Source: an uncultured Aquabacterium sp.
Lineage (GTDB): Bacteria; Pseudomonadota; Gammaproteobacteria; Burkholderiales; Burkholderiaceae_C
Direction: 5' to 3'
Length of the DNA stretch: 8,289 nt
Assembly: GCA_937923225.1 (NCBI GenBank)
Contig: CALAKR010000406.1
Span: 1 to 8,289, forward strand
Shown: positions 1-7,364 of the stretch, in pieces
How the letters are laid out: every line of letters begins with the position of its first letter
How positions within the stretch are numbered: position 1 is the stretch's first letter
Position numbers and translations under genes: made by a program
Notes under the pieces: model-generated
Database searches by the model: none
The model's input: the letters and a program-made list of their open reading frames with translations, nothing else
Told to the model about the DNA's origin: nothing

Positions 1-77
1 GAAGCCCGGCCAGAGGCCCCCTCAGACCCCGCTCCGCGTTGCCACGACAAAGCGCTCAGCCCTTTGCAGGCAGAGGA
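1..77. other. Window edge without a supported gene
   Basis: These bases lie downstream of the 90-residue gene on the minus strand. No reading frame here has a credible start or known protein signature. On the minus strand one frame is open leftwards from a TTG at about 50, and two plus-strand frames are open, but all look like high-GC chance frames. A short GGCC-AGA-GGCC inverted repeat near 9-18 has too small a stem to call a terminator. A neighbouring gene may start or end just outside the window. Confidence 0.4.
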
Positions 78-350
78 TCAGTGCGCGCCCAAGGCCCGTG
101 CCTTGTGCAGCCAATCGCGCAGCGCGCCCAGCATGTCCGCCTGGCTGAAGGAGCAGCTTTCTTCCGTGAACAGCGCGCTCGATTCCAGCTGGCTCAGCAC
201 GCGGTCCAGCACGTCCAGGTAGCGCGCAGGCAAGGCCGGCTGATGCTGCTGGGCGGCCTCGCGCCACTGCGTGGCCAGTTCGTGCAGCCCCAGCCGCCCC
301 TGGCTGAAGGCATCGAGCGAAGGTTCCAGGGCAGAGAGATGGTCGCTCAT
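78..350 (-). CDS. Small hypothetical protein (90 aa) downstream of rsgA
   Basis: I do not recognise this 90-residue protein. It is acidic to neutral, rich in Leu, Ala, Gln and Ser, and looks all-alpha, with no signal peptide, membrane segment or cysteine motif (its only Cys sits in a Glu-Glu-Ser-Cys-Ser-Phe stretch near residue 66). The repeated Leu spacing (for example LDVLDRVLSQLES, residues 45-57) suggests amphipathic helices and possibly a helical bundle. The ATG at 350 is preceded by AGGA with 8 bases of spacing, a reasonable ribosome binding site. The gene begins 37 bp after the rsgA stop on the same strand, so it is probably the last gene of the peptidase-phhB-rsgA operon. Its role is unknown; a link to ribosome maturation would rest on position alone. 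Confidence 0.7.
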   Translation of the reverse strand: MSDHLSALEPSLDAFSQGRLGLHELATQWREAAQQHQPALPARYLDVLDRVLSQLESSALFTEESCSFSQADMLGALRDWLHKARALGAH

Positions 351-387
351 GACGTCGGTCCTGATGGGGCTTTTGGGGCTTTGGAAG

Positions 388-1353
388 TTACCAGCGCGGC
401 TGGCTCAGTTCATCGAACAGGGCGGTGTACAGGCTCAGGCGCGTGGGGCTGATCTGGCCCTGCGCCACGGCGGCCTGCACGGCGCAGCCCGGCTCCTGCC
501 GGTGCGTGCAGTTGTGGAAGCGGCAGTCGTTCATGTGCGCGGAGATGTCCGGCATCAGCCGCTGCAGCTCGGTCGGCTCGATATGGTGCAGGCCGAACTC
601 CTGGAACCCCGGCGAATCGATCACGGCGCTGCTGCGCGCTTCGTCCAGCCAGTACCAGAGGCTGGAGGTGGTGGTGTGGCGGCCCGAGTTCAGCGCCTGC
701 GAGATCTCGCCGACCTCGGCGCGGGCGTTGGGCAGCAGGGTGTTGATCAGCGTGCTCTTGCCGGCGCCCGAGGGGCCCAGCACCAGCGTGGCCTTGCCGT
801 CCAGCAACGGGGCCATCTGGGCGCGTGCGGCGTCGGTCTCTTGCTTGAGCGACAGCTCCACCACCGGGTAGCCCATGGCCTTGTACGGTGCCAGGCGCTC
901 GCGTGCGGTGGGCGTGCCGGGCAGGTCGATCTTGTTGAGCACGATGGTGGCCGGGATGTCGGCCGATCGGGCGGCGATCAGGGCGCGCGTGAGCTGCGCT
1001 TCGCTGAACACGGGCTCCACGGCGATCCACATCAGCAACTGGTCCAGGTTGGCCGCGAAGGACTTGCTGCGCCATTCATCCTGCCGATAGAGCAGGTTGC
1101 GGCGCTCGGCCACGGCGACGATCACGCCCTCATCACCGCCTTCCAGCGTGTGCTGCCAGCGCACGCGGTCACCGACCACGGCCTCGCTCTTCTTGCCACG
1201 GGGGTGGCAGATCAGGCGGCTGCCGTCAGTGGTTTCGACCACGACATGGCGGCCGTGGGTGGCCACGACCAGGCCTTCTTCACCGACCGCGGCACCGGCG
1301 TCCTTGCCGCCCTTGGCCCGGCCACCGCGGCCCGCTGCGCTCGCGCGCTTCAT
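388..1353 (-). CDS. rsgA: Ribosome small subunit-dependent GTPase A (RsgA/YjeQ)
   Basis: RsgA is a cytoplasmic GTPase that binds the maturing 30S subunit, checks the decoding centre and releases late assembly factors such as RbfA. The 321-residue product has the family's circularly permuted G motifs: G4 NKID at 140-143, then G1 GPSGAGKST at 193-201, a G2-like HTTT at 226-229, and G3 DSPG at 246-249. An N-terminal OB-fold occupies about 25-95. The C-terminal zinc site uses Cys277, Cys282, His284 and Cys290, ending in the typical EPGCAV. The start chosen is the ATG at 1353, whose ATGA overlaps the stop of phhB. An in-frame ATG at 1440 would add 29 residues lying inside phhB and is unlikely. The first 20 residues are Lys/Arg/Gly-rich, as is common in homologues. 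Length matches the family. The gene is transcribed with phhB and probably translationally coupled to it. Confidence 0.97.
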   Translation of the reverse strand: MKRASAAGRGGRAKGGKDAGAAVGEEGLVVATHGRHVVVETTDGSRLICHPRGKKSEAVVGDRVRWQHTLEGGDEGVIVAVAERRNLLYRQDEWRSKSFAANLDQLLMWIAVEPVFSEAQLTRALIAARSADIPATIVLNKIDLPGTPTARERLAPYKAMGYPVVELSLKQETDAARAQMAPLLDGKATLVLGPSGAGKSTLINTLLPNARAEVGEISQALNSGRHTTTSSLWYWLDEARSSAVIDSPGFQEFGLHHIEPTELQRLMPDISAHMNDCRFHNCTHRQEPGCAVQAAVAQGQISPTRLSLYTALFDELSQPRW

Positions 1354-1673
1354 GAGGCGAGGGCGTCCACGCGGGCGGCGCAGATGAAGTCGTTGATCGA
1401 CAGACCGTTCACGGAGTGCGTGTTCCAGCGCAGGGTGCACTGGTTGTAGCTCACGGCCATGTCGGGGTGGTGGTCCTGCTCGTTGGCGATCCAGGCCACG
1501 GCGTTGACGAAGGCCATGGTGTGGCGGAAATCCGCAAACTTGAAACGCTGCTGCAGCGCGCCGTCGATCACAGCCCAGCCCTGGACCTGCTGCAGCAGGG
1601 CTGCCAGTTCGGTCGGGCCCAGGGGCTGGCCGGCCTGGTGCTGGCAGCGCTGGAGGTGCAGGGGCGTGCTCAT
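1350..1673 (-). CDS. phhB: Pterin-4a-carbinolamine dehydratase (4a-hydroxytetrahydrobiopterin dehydratase)
   Basis: The family dehydrates 4a-hydroxytetrahydropterin, recycling the pterin cofactor of aromatic amino acid hydroxylases; in bacteria without such a hydroxylase nearby, roles in other pterin metabolism have been proposed. The 107-residue protein has the family length and its signature: His68-His69-Pro70, Tyr76, Thr85-His86 and Asp95 in the closing NDFICAAR stretch. At the position four residues before His68, where I recall Glu, Lys or His, this protein has Asn64, with Glu65 next to it. The ATG at 1673 has no clear Shine-Dalgarno sequence, and a 16-codon mini-ORF ends across it (ATGA), so translation may depend on coupling. 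The stop overlaps the rsgA start by another ATGA. No phenylalanine hydroxylase gene is in the window, so the physiological substrate cannot be told from context. Confidence 0.93.
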   Translation of the reverse strand: MSTPLHLQRCQHQAGQPLGPTELAALLQQVQGWAVIDGALQQRFKFADFRHTMAFVNAVAWIANEQDHHPDMAVSYNQCTLRWNTHSVNGLSINDFICAARVDALAS

Positions 1674-1720
1674 GGCTTGAACGACAGCAGGAAAGGCATG
1701 GACAGCGACATCAGGGGCAT
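1670..1720 (-). other. Possible 16-codon mini-ORF ahead of phhB
   Basis: Between the peptidase stop and phhB, an ATG at 1720 opens a 16-codon frame (MPLMSLSMPFLLSFKP) whose TGA overlaps the phhB ATG as ATGA. Further in-frame ATGs are at 1711 and 1699. The peptide is hydrophobic. No Shine-Dalgarno sequence precedes any of the three starts, so translation would have to be re-initiated from ribosomes finishing the peptidase gene, which stops 7 bp upstream. It could equally be chance. Listed because the overlap is exact and phhB itself lacks a ribosome binding site. Confidence 0.25.
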
Positions 1721-1727
1721 CAAGGGA

Positions 1728-3014
1728 TCAGGCTGGCTGGGTGCGCAGGGCCGCCAGGCGTTCGGAAGCCGGCGGGTGCGAGTAGTAGAAGCGCACGTAC
1801 AGCGGATCAGGGGTCAGCGTGGAGGCATTGTCGTCGTAAAGCTTGACGAGCGCACGGGCCAGATCGCTGCCCTGGGCGTGGGCGCAGGCGTAGGCATCGG
1901 CCTGGAACTCGTCGCGGCGCGAGAAGGTGGCCATCAGCGGTGCGGCGAAGAAGCCCACCAGTGGCACCACCATCATGAAGAGCAGCAGGGCCAGGGCATC
2001 GTTGGGAGCGTCCAGGTTGGGGCGCACGCCCAGGCCCACGTAGAAGCCCAGTTGCTGCGACAGCCAGCCCAGCAGGGCGAAAGCGCCCAGGCTGATGGCG
2101 AACAGGCCGATCATGCGCTTGAGCACGTGCTTGTGCTTGAAGTGGCCCAACTCGTGCGCCAGCACGGCCTCGACCTCGCCGGGGTTCAGGCGCGCCAGCA
2201 GTGTGTCGAAGAAGACCACGCGCTTGGCCGCGCCCAAGCCGGTGAAGTAGGCGTTGCCGTGGGCCGAGCGGCGGCTGCCGTCCATCACGAACAGGCCCTT
2301 GGACGCGAAGCCGCAGCGCTGCATCAGGCCTTCGACGCGGGATTTCAGGGCCTCGTCCTGCAGGGGCTGGAACTTGTTGAACAGCGGCGCGATGAGGGTC
2401 GGGAAGATCACCATCATCAGCAGCGAAAAGCCCGTCCACGCGCACCAGGCCCACAGCCACCACAGGCTGCCGGCCGCGCCCATCAGCCACAGGATCAGGG
2501 CGGCAATGGGGCCGCCGATGGCCACGCCCAGCAGCGTGCCCTTGACCTGGTCGCCCAGCCAGAGCTTGAGCGTCATGCGGTTGAAGCCATGGCGCTGCTC
2601 CAGCCGGAAAGTGTTCCACAGTTCCAGCGGCAGCTCGATCACGGCGCCAATGACGGAAAAGGCGGCCAGCAGAGCCAATTGGTAGCCCAGCGGGCCCAGG
2701 GTGGGCAGCCAGGCCTCGACCAGCCAGGTGTTCAGGGCATCCAGCCCGCCCAGCAGCGTCCAGCCCAGCAGCACGGCCGAACTCACGGCGGTGGCGACCA
2801 TGCCGAAGCGCAGTTTGGCGATGGTGTAGTCGGCGGCGCGCTGGTGGCTTTCCAGCGTGATGGTGTCCGCGAACGGGGCGGGCACTTGGCTGCGGTGCTG
2901 GGCCACATGGCGCACCTGGCGGCTGGCCAGCCAGAACTTGACCAGCAAAGAGGCCACCAGCAACAGGGCCAATGCCAGGGTGACGGCGTCTGCGGGAACA
3001 ATAGGGGTGTTCAT
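1728..3014 (-). CDS. M48 family (Ste24-type) membrane metallopeptidase
   Basis: This is a zinc endopeptidase of the inner membrane, of the M48A/Ste24 CAAX-protease type; in bacteria these enzymes are thought to act in membrane protein quality control, as substrates are mostly unknown. The 428-residue protein carries HELGH at 287-291, with the third zinc ligand Glu369 in the DEFQAD segment. The family-typical NAYFTG lies at about 254-259 and SHPP near 412-415. Several hydrophobic stretches look like membrane helices: about 11-28, 70-88, 112-130, 162-178, 183-207, 300-318 and 340-360. The start chosen is the ATG at 3014; a TTG three codons upstream (3023) is the alternative. No strong Shine-Dalgarno sequence is visible. 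It is the first gene of the leftward unit and is followed 54 bp later by phhB. It is longer than HtpX, and the EFQAD motif favours the Ste24 branch. Confidence 0.93.
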   Translation of the reverse strand: MNTPIVPADAVTLALALLLVASLLVKFWLASRQVRHVAQHRSQVPAPFADTITLESHQRAADYTIAKLRFGMVATAVSSAVLLGWTLLGGLDALNTWLVEAWLPTLGPLGYQLALLAAFSVIGAVIELPLELWNTFRLEQRHGFNRMTLKLWLGDQVKGTLLGVAIGGPIAALILWLMGAAGSLWWLWAWCAWTGFSLLMMVIFPTLIAPLFNKFQPLQDEALKSRVEGLMQRCGFASKGLFVMDGSRRSAHGNAYFTGLGAAKRVVFFDTLLARLNPGEVEAVLAHELGHFKHKHVLKRMIGLFAISLGAFALLGWLSQQLGFYVGLGVRPNLDAPNDALALLLFMMVVPLVGFFAAPLMATFSRRDEFQADAYACAHAQGSDLARALVKLYDDNASTLTPDPLYVRFYYSHPPASERLAALRTQPA

Positions 3015-3088
3015 AGGGCGCAAGTGTACGATCCACCCCCACCCGCCTGCGCCACAATCAGGGGTAGGCTAGTCACTATCGAGGTTTC
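3015..3088. promoter_or_regulatory. Divergent promoter region between M48 peptidase and orn
   Basis: This 74-bp gap separates two divergent genes and so must hold, or lie next to, the promoter for each. A TACACT on the minus strand (3023-3028) and a CACTAT on the plus strand (3074-3079) resemble -10 boxes, but neither has a good -35 box at 17 bp, so no exact promoter is assigned. GAGG at 3081-3084 is a plausible ribosome binding site for orn. A run of C residues near 3033-3043 stands out. No operator is recognised. Confidence 0.45.
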
Positions 3089-3661
3089 ATGAGCACCCCC
3101 CAATCCACCACCACCCTGGCCCCCAGCGAGCACAACCTGATCTGGATCGATCTGGAGATGACGGGGCTCAAGCCGGAAAGCGACCGCATCATCGAGATCG
3201 CCGTGGTGGTGACCGATCCGCACCTGAACGTGCGCGTGGAAGGCCCCGTGCTGGCCGTGCACCAGTCCAACGAGACGCTGGACAAGATGGACGCCTGGAA
3301 CAAGGGCACGCACGGCAAGAGCGGCCTGATCGATCGGGTCAAGGCCTCCACCGTCGGTGAGGCCGAGGCCGAGCAACAGGTGATCGAGTTCCTCAAGAAA
3401 TACATCGGCAGCAACAAGTCGCCCATGTGCGGCAATTCCATCTGCCAGGATCGTCGCTTCCTGGCCAACTACATGCCCAAGCTGGAAGCCTTCTTCCACT
3501 ACCGCAACCTGGATGTCAGCACGCTCAAGGAGCTGGCGCGCCGCTGGAAGCCGGGCCTGAGCGAAGGCTTCAAGAAGGCGCAGAAGCACACCGCGCTGGC
3601 CGACATCCACGAGTCGATCGAAGAGCTGGTGTACGACCGCGAGCACTTCCTGGTGAAGTGA
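3089..3661 (+). CDS. orn: Oligoribonuclease (DEDDh 3'-5' exoribonuclease)
   Basis: Orn degrades nanoRNAs of two to five nucleotides, especially dinucleotides, to mononucleotides in the cytoplasm, and clears pGpG from cyclic-di-GMP turnover. It is essential in many proteobacteria. The 190-residue protein is close to the family's length (about 180) and shows all five DEDDh catalytic residues: Asp21 and Glu23 in WIDLEMTGL, Asp121 in [11 protein letters not shown], and His167 and Asp172 in [14 protein letters not shown]. The first 14 residues (Ser/Thr/Pro-rich) are a small extension before the exonuclease fold. The ATG at 3089 follows GAGG with 4 bases of spacing. It is divergent from the peptidase operon and converges on the sensor kinase gene, with a hairpin directly after its stop, so it appears to be a single-gene transcript. 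Confidence 0.97.
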   Translation: MSTPQSTTTLAPSEHNLIWIDLEMTGLKPESDRIIEIAVVVTDPHLNVRVEGPVLAVHQSNETLDKMDAWNKGTHGKSGLIDRVKASTVGEAEAEQQVIEFLKKYIGSNKSPMCGNSICQDRRFLANYMPKLEAFFHYRNLDVSTLKELARRWKPGLSEGFKKAQKHTALADIHESIEELVYDREHFLVK

Positions 3662-3663
3662 CT

Positions 3664-3682
3664 CGGGCGGTGTGACCGCCCG
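3664..3682. terminator. Hairpin between convergent orn and sensor kinase genes
   Basis: An exact inverted repeat, CGGGCGGT (3664-3671) and ACCGCCCG (3675-3682) around a GTG loop, forms an 8-bp GC-rich stem. It lies between the orn stop (3659-3661) and the kinase stop (3683-3685), filling all but two bases of the gap. Because it is symmetrical it could act on transcripts from both sides. Neither side has a T-tract, so it may be a weak or factor-assisted terminator, or a 3'-end stabiliser. Confidence 0.6.
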
Positions 3683-5083
3683 TCAGGCCGGGCGCAGCAG
3701 CAGCTTGGCGTGCAGGCCGTGGCCGTTGGCCGCCGGGCTGACCAGGTCCAGCGTGCCGCCCATCTGCCGCGCGATGGCGCTGACGATGGCCAGGCCAAGG
3801 CCGTGGCCGGGCGAGGGGCTTTCGCCGCGCTCGAAGGGCTGGCGCACGGTGTCCAGCCGGTCTGGCGGGATGCCGGGGCCTTCGTCGAGCACCTCGATGG
3901 AGGGCAGCGGCGTGATGCGCACGGTGACCTGCTGTGTCTCGCCGCTGTGCAGCAGCGCGTTCTCGATCAGGTTGCGCAGGGCGATGCCCAGGGCGTCCAG
4001 GTCGCCCTGCACCATCACGCTCTCGCTGGCGATGGCGTCGCCCGCCTGTTCATCAGACGGGGCCGTGGGCAGCTCCAGGTGCAGACGGGCCTGCTGCTCG
4101 GGCTGGTTGAACTCTTCCAGCACCAACTGGGCCACGTCGATCAGGTCGACCGGCTCGGTGTGCTGGCCCACGCCGGCATCCGCGCGTGAGAGCTGCAGCA
4201 GCTTGACGCACAGGTGGTGCAGGCGGGTGAGTTGGCGCCCCAGGGTGTCGATGCGCTGCAGCATGGCGGCGCGCTCCTCGCCCTGCATGGTGACGCTGTG
4301 GGTGAACTCGTGCACCAGGCGCTGCAGCTGGGCCTGGGCGGCGGCGATGGGGGTGCGCAGCTCGTGCGCGCTGTTGGCCGCGAAGGCGCGTTCGGCCTGG
4401 CGCACCTGCATCAGGCGCTCGAACAGCTGGTTCAGGCCTTCGGCCAGCGGGGTGAGTTCGCGCGGCAGGCCGGTCACGGCCACGGGGTCGAGCTCGCCGC
4501 GGTCGCGGGCGCGCAGATCCTGATTGAGGTCATCCAGGCGGCGGAACACCCGGCGCAGCATCCACGTGAGCGTGAGCGCCGTCAAAGGCAGCAGGGCCAG
4601 CAGCGGCAGCAGCAGGGCCTGGGCGCCGCTGAGCAGGGCCTCGAGCCGGTCATGCATGGGCGCGGCCACCACGGCGATGCGGTCCAGGTGCGGGGCGGGC
4701 AGCACCACGATGTGCCAGTCGCCCTCGCTGATCGACAGGTGTTTGGTCAGGGGCGCCAGGGGCTTGTCAGGGGCCTGCTGGGTGCGCCAGACCAGGCGGC
4801 CATCCTTGGCGTAGACCTGCATCAGCATGGCCTGGTTGTGCGAGATGGCCGGGTGCGGCAGCACGATGGTGCTGTCGGTGGACGGCGGTGTGGGCAGCAG
4901 CAGCAGCGTGGTGGCGATCTCTTCCTGCGCCGTGTCCAGCACGCGGTTGGTCTCCTTCCACTGGGCGTACAGCGCCAGGCCGGAGCCCAGCAGCCACAGC
5001 CCGGTCATCGCGGCGAGCAGGCGGTTGCGAAGCCGCCGCTCGAGGCTCCAGCCTTCAGAGGTCCAGTCGGTAGCCCAGGCCAC
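3683..5083 (-). CDS. Two-component sensor histidine kinase (QseC/TctE-like)
   Basis: This inner-membrane kinase senses an unknown signal, autophosphorylates on His and passes phosphate to the regulator encoded just upstream. The 466-residue product has a first membrane helix at about 22-41, a periplasmic sensor region at about 42-150 resembling the two-component sensor kinase N-terminal (2CSK_N) fold, a second helix at about 152-175, and a HAMP-like linker at about 176-229. The H-box SAHELRTP is at 238-245 (His240). The catalytic domain has the N-box NLIENALLHS (371-380), G1 DEGPGIP (400-406), F-box PFERG (416-420) and G2 GHGLGLAIV (426-434), so it looks active. The start is a GTG at 5083, 29 bp inside the regulator gene; the next ATG (codon 26) would delete part of the first helix. 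No Shine-Dalgarno sequence is evident, which suggests coupling to the regulator. The sensor region has no ligand motif I recognise. Confidence 0.93.
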   Translation of the reverse strand: MAWATDWTSEGWSLERRLRNRLLAAMTGLWLLGSGLALYAQWKETNRVLDTAQEEIATTLLLLPTPPSTDSTIVLPHPAISHNQAMLMQVYAKDGRLVWRTQQAPDKPLAPLTKHLSISEGDWHIVVLPAPHLDRIAVVAAPMHDRLEALLSGAQALLLPLLALLPLTALTLTWMLRRVFRRLDDLNQDLRARDRGELDPVAVTGLPRELTPLAEGLNQLFERLMQVRQAERAFAANSAHELRTPIAAAQAQLQRLVHEFTHSVTMQGEERAAMLQRIDTLGRQLTRLHHLCVKLLQLSRADAGVGQHTEPVDLIDVAQLVLEEFNQPEQQARLHLELPTAPSDEQAGDAIASESVMVQGDLDALGIALRNLIENALLHSGETQQVTVRITPLPSIEVLDEGPGIPPDRLDTVRQPFERGESPSPGHGLGLAIVSAIARQMGGTLDLVSPAANGHGLHAKLLLRPA

Positions 5084-5714
5084 GGTGCGTGCTGATCAGT
5101 TCGGTTCCCAGCTTGCGACGCAGGCGGCTGATGATGACTTCCATGGAGTTGCTCTCGGCCTCGATGCGGCCGGGCTGGAACAGCGCCGTGCGGATTTGCT
5201 GGCGCGACAGGGTGTGGCCGGGGCGCGCGGCCAGGCAGGACAGCAGCGACCATTCCATGGCCGTGAGCGTGACCTGCTGTCCATCGAGGCGGGCCACCTT
5301 GTTCTCGAAATCGAGCGCGACACGGTTGGTGCGCAGCACGGGGGCCTGGCTCAGGCCGACACGGCGGCTGACGGCTTCCATGCGGGCGACCATCTCGTCC
5401 AGATCGAAGGGCTTGACGAGGTAGTCGTCGGCGCCTGCCTGCAGGCCCTTGATGCGGTCGCTGATCTGGTCACGGGCGGTGAGCATCAGCACGGGCCGGC
5501 GATCGCCGCGGGCGCGCCAGTTCTTGAGCAGCTCGATGCCGTCGCCATCGGGCAGGCGCAGGTCCAGCAGGGCCAGCTCGATGTCGGGCTGGGTCATGGC
5601 CCGGTCGGCCTGTTCGCAGGTCTTGAGCCAGCTCACGGTATGGCCCTGGGCTTCCAGGTGTTCGGCCACGGCCTGGCCAAGGTCGATGTCGTCTTCGAGC
5701 AGGAGCAGGTGCAT
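5055..5714 (-). CDS. OmpR/PhoB-family response regulator
   Basis: This is a DNA-binding response regulator, the partner of the overlapping downstream sensor kinase. From the ATG at 5714 the protein has 219 residues: a receiver domain (about 1-115) with acidic pocket Glu7-Asp8-Asp9, phosphoacceptor Asp51, Thr79 and Lys101, and a C-terminal winged helix (about 125-219) ending in the usual STHRGLGYRL segment. This start puts the phosphoacceptor at the family-typical residue 51. The frame stays open to an ATG at 5804, with another ATG at 5780. The longer forms would add 30 or 22 Pro/Ala/Gln-rich residues with a somewhat lower GC third-position bias. No start has a clear Shine-Dalgarno sequence, so the choice is uncertain. 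Sequence style is closest to QseB/PmrA-type regulators. Target genes are unknown; the divergent cupin gene and its own operon are the nearest candidates. Confidence 0.92.
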   Translation of the reverse strand: MHLLLLEDDIDLGQAVAEHLEAQGHTVSWLKTCEQADRAMTQPDIELALLDLRLPDGDGIELLKNWRARGDRRPVLMLTARDQISDRIKGLQAGADDYLVKPFDLDEMVARMEAVSRRVGLSQAPVLRTNRVALDFENKVARLDGQQVTLTAMEWSLLSCLAARPGHTLSRQQIRTALFQPGRIEAESNSMEVIISRLRRKLGTELISTHRGLGYRLDL

Positions 5715-5921
5715 GGGGGTGACTTGCGTGCGGGCCAGCGGCTGAGGGGCGCTGGCGGGGCCCGTGGTTGGGATTGTCATCACTTCGAAGGGGTGTTGGT
5801 TCATGCCCCGTTCACACCAGGGTGTTGCGCCATCGGGCAGTGCGGTGCTGCTAGAGTGCGCGGTTTTGCGCCGTGGCGGGCCTGGATCGGGCTCATGGCG
5901 TTTGGTGTGGACGGGTGTGAA
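5715..5921. promoter_or_regulatory. Divergent control region between response regulator and cupin gene
   Basis: Promoters for both the two-component operon (leftward) and the cupin gene (rightward) should lie here. The leftmost 90 bp could instead code for an N-terminal extension of the regulator. A 12-bp palindrome, ACACC-AG-GGTGT, sits at 5814-5825. TAGAGT at 5852-5857 resembles a plus-strand -10 box, but the nearest -35-like TTGCGC is 21 bp away, too far for a confident call. The region also holds the GGTGTKG repeats listed separately. Confidence 0.4.
5792..5920 (+). repeat. Four GGTGTKG repeats near the regulator/cupin gap
   Basis: Copies are seen at 5792-5798 (GGTGTTG), 5821-5827 (GGTGTTG), 5904-5910 (GGTGTGG) and 5914-5920 (GGTGTGA). 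The last two are 10 bp apart start to start, one helical turn, the arrangement that OmpR-family regulators usually bind. A reverse-strand copy (CACACC, 5813-5818) forms a palindrome with the second. The word is short and G/T-rich, so chance is a real alternative. Confidence 0.3.
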
Positions 5922-6347
5922 ATGAGTTCCCTATCGACAACAACGCCGCATGACGGCGATCGGCTGACAAGCGCCCCGCAGGTACGCGAGGCATCGCGCA
6001 TCGTGAGATTCGATCAGCCCTCATCGGCCCCTGCCATCGACCATCCGCGTGAGGATCGGCGTGAGCTGGGATGCCCCACGCGCGAGACCTGGACGCTGTA
6101 CGAATCCGGCCCGGATGGGGTGTCCGCTGGCATCTGGACCTGCGAGGTCGGACGCTGGCGAATCGCCTTTGCGCCCCGTAAACACGAGTATTTCTTCGTG
6201 CTGGAGGGGCGGTTGCGCCTGCATGACCAGGCGGGCGGCGTGACCGAGGTGGTGGCCGGCCAGGGCGCTGTGATTCCGGGTGGATTCGAGGGCGCGTTCG
6301 AGGTGCTGGAGCCTGTGCGCAAGCACTTCGTGGTGGTCGAGCGCTGA
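5922..6347 (+). CDS. Cupin_3-type (DUF861) small cupin domain protein
   Basis: This 141-residue protein carries a single cupin barrel of the cupin_3 (DUF861) type, at about 55-139. Recognisable parts are SAGIWTCEVGRWR (68-80), FFVLEGRLRL (91-100), the Gly113 to Pro119-Gly turn GQGAVIPGGF, and the closing VRKHFVVVE. Relatives include ureidoglycine aminohydrolase-like and many uncharacterised proteins, so no reaction can be assigned. Of the usual cupin metal ligands only His88 and Glu95 have plausible counterparts; the HxH pair and the second-motif His are absent, so metal binding is doubtful. The N-terminal 25 residues are Ser/Thr-rich and low in conservation signals. The start at 5922 has a weak GGA 10 bases upstream; an in-frame ATG at 5895 would add nine residues. 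The gene is alone on the plus strand, divergent from the two-component operon and convergent with gluQ. Confidence 0.85.
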   Translation: MSSLSTTTPHDGDRLTSAPQVREASRIVRFDQPSSAPAIDHPREDRRELGCPTRETWTLYESGPDGVSAGIWTCEVGRWRIAFAPRKHEYFFVLEGRLRLHDQAGGVTEVVAGQGAVIPGGFEGAFEVLEPVRKHFVVVER

Positions 6348-6362
6348 GGTTGTCGTTGCCGG

Positions 6363-6380
6363 GCTTCGGCTGAACGAAGC
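6363..6380. terminator. Weak hairpin downstream of the cupin gene
   Basis: GCTTCG (6363-6368) and CGAAGC (6375-6380) form a 6-bp stem with a six-base loop, 15 bp after the cupin stop and in the 81-bp gap before the convergent gluQ stop. No T-tract follows on either strand, so terminator function is tentative. The rest of the gap (6381-6428) holds nothing I recognise. Confidence 0.35.
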
Positions 6381-6428
6381 TGAATGAACCGGGGTGGTCC
6401 GAGTGGGGCCGTCAGGCCGTGTTCATGT

Positions 6429-7364
6429 TCAAGGCTGCCATGGCCAGGCCTTGATGGCTTGGGCAAGCCATTCGGCAGGCGTTGACGCCTCGAGCGGCGG
6501 CAGGCCCAGTGCGCCACCGGCGTCACGTAAGGCTTGCAGCACCAGGGCAGGGGTGGATGTGTCGAGCGCCGGCGCCCCATGCTGCTTGGACAGTTTCTCG
6601 CCACGCGCATCCAGCACCAGGGGCGTGTGCAGGTAGCTGGGCGCGGGGACGCCCAGCAGGCGCTGCAGCCATTGCTGGCGCGGCGTGTTGTCGGCCAGGT
6701 CCTCGCCGCGCACGATGTCGGTGATGCCTTGTTCGGCGTCATCCACCACCACGGCCAGTTGGTAGGCCCACAGGCCGTCGGCGCGGCGCACGACGAAATC
6801 GCCGACCTCGGTGTCCAGGGCCTGTTGCTGATCGCCCAGGCGGCGGTCATGCCAGGGCCACAGGGCTTGCGTTTCGGGGTCTTTGGGCACCGCAACACGC
6901 CAGGCGCGGGCTGGGCGGCCTTTCAGCCCATCGAGGCCCGGTGCGGCGGGGCGGCAGGTGCCGGGGTAGACCAGCTCGCCATGGCGTGGCTTGACCCAGC
7001 CCAGGCGGGCGTGTTCGGCGGCGATCTCGGCGCGGGTGCAGGCGCAGGGGTAGGCGTGGCCGGCGGCGGTGAGTTGATCCAGGGCGCGCTGGTAGGCCGC
7101 GCCGCGCTGGCTCTGGTAGACCACGTCACCTTCGGCATGCAGGCCGCAATCGGCCAGTTGCTGCAGGATGATCCGGTCGGCGCCGGGCTGGCAGCGGGGT
7201 GGGTCGATGTCTTCGATGCGCACCAGCCACTGGCCATCGTGGGCGCGTGCATCCAGCCAGCTGGCCAGCGCGGCCACCAGCGAGCCGGCGTGCAGCGGGC
7301 CGGTGGGCGAGGGCGCGAAGCGGCCGATGTAGCGTGTCGGACAAGGCATGCGCTCAGCAGCCAT
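6429..7364 (-). CDS. gluQ: Glutamyl-Q tRNA(Asp) synthetase
   Basis: GluQ-RS is a truncated class I glutamyl-tRNA synthetase paralogue that lacks an anticodon-binding domain. It attaches glutamate to queuosine at position 34 of tRNA(Asp). The 311-residue protein fits the family (about 300) and is far shorter than GltX. It shows the signature [14 protein letters not shown] (15-28, with HAGS as the HIGH motif), RIEDID (49-54) for amino acid and ATP binding, and KLSKQ (257-261) as the KMSKS motif. A zinc site of the GluQ type is visible as Cys107-x-Cys109 and Tyr133-x3-Cys137, with the gap between the two pairs longer than I recall for E. coli. The ATG at 7364 directly follows the LysR stop as TGAATG, with GAG 5 bases upstream; a second ATG at 7349 is also possible. 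Probably co-transcribed with the LysR gene. Confidence 0.95.
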   Translation of the reverse strand: MAAERMPCPTRYIGRFAPSPTGPLHAGSLVAALASWLDARAHDGQWLVRIEDIDPPRCQPGADRIILQQLADCGLHAEGDVVYQSQRGAAYQRALDQLTAAGHAYPCACTRAEIAAEHARLGWVKPRHGELVYPGTCRPAAPGLDGLKGRPARAWRVAVPKDPETQALWPWHDRRLGDQQQALDTEVGDFVVRRADGLWAYQLAVVVDDAEQGITDIVRGEDLADNTPRQQWLQRLLGVPAPSYLHTPLVLDARGEKLSKQHGAPALDTSTPALVLQALRDAGGALGLPPLEASTPAEWLAQAIKAWPWQP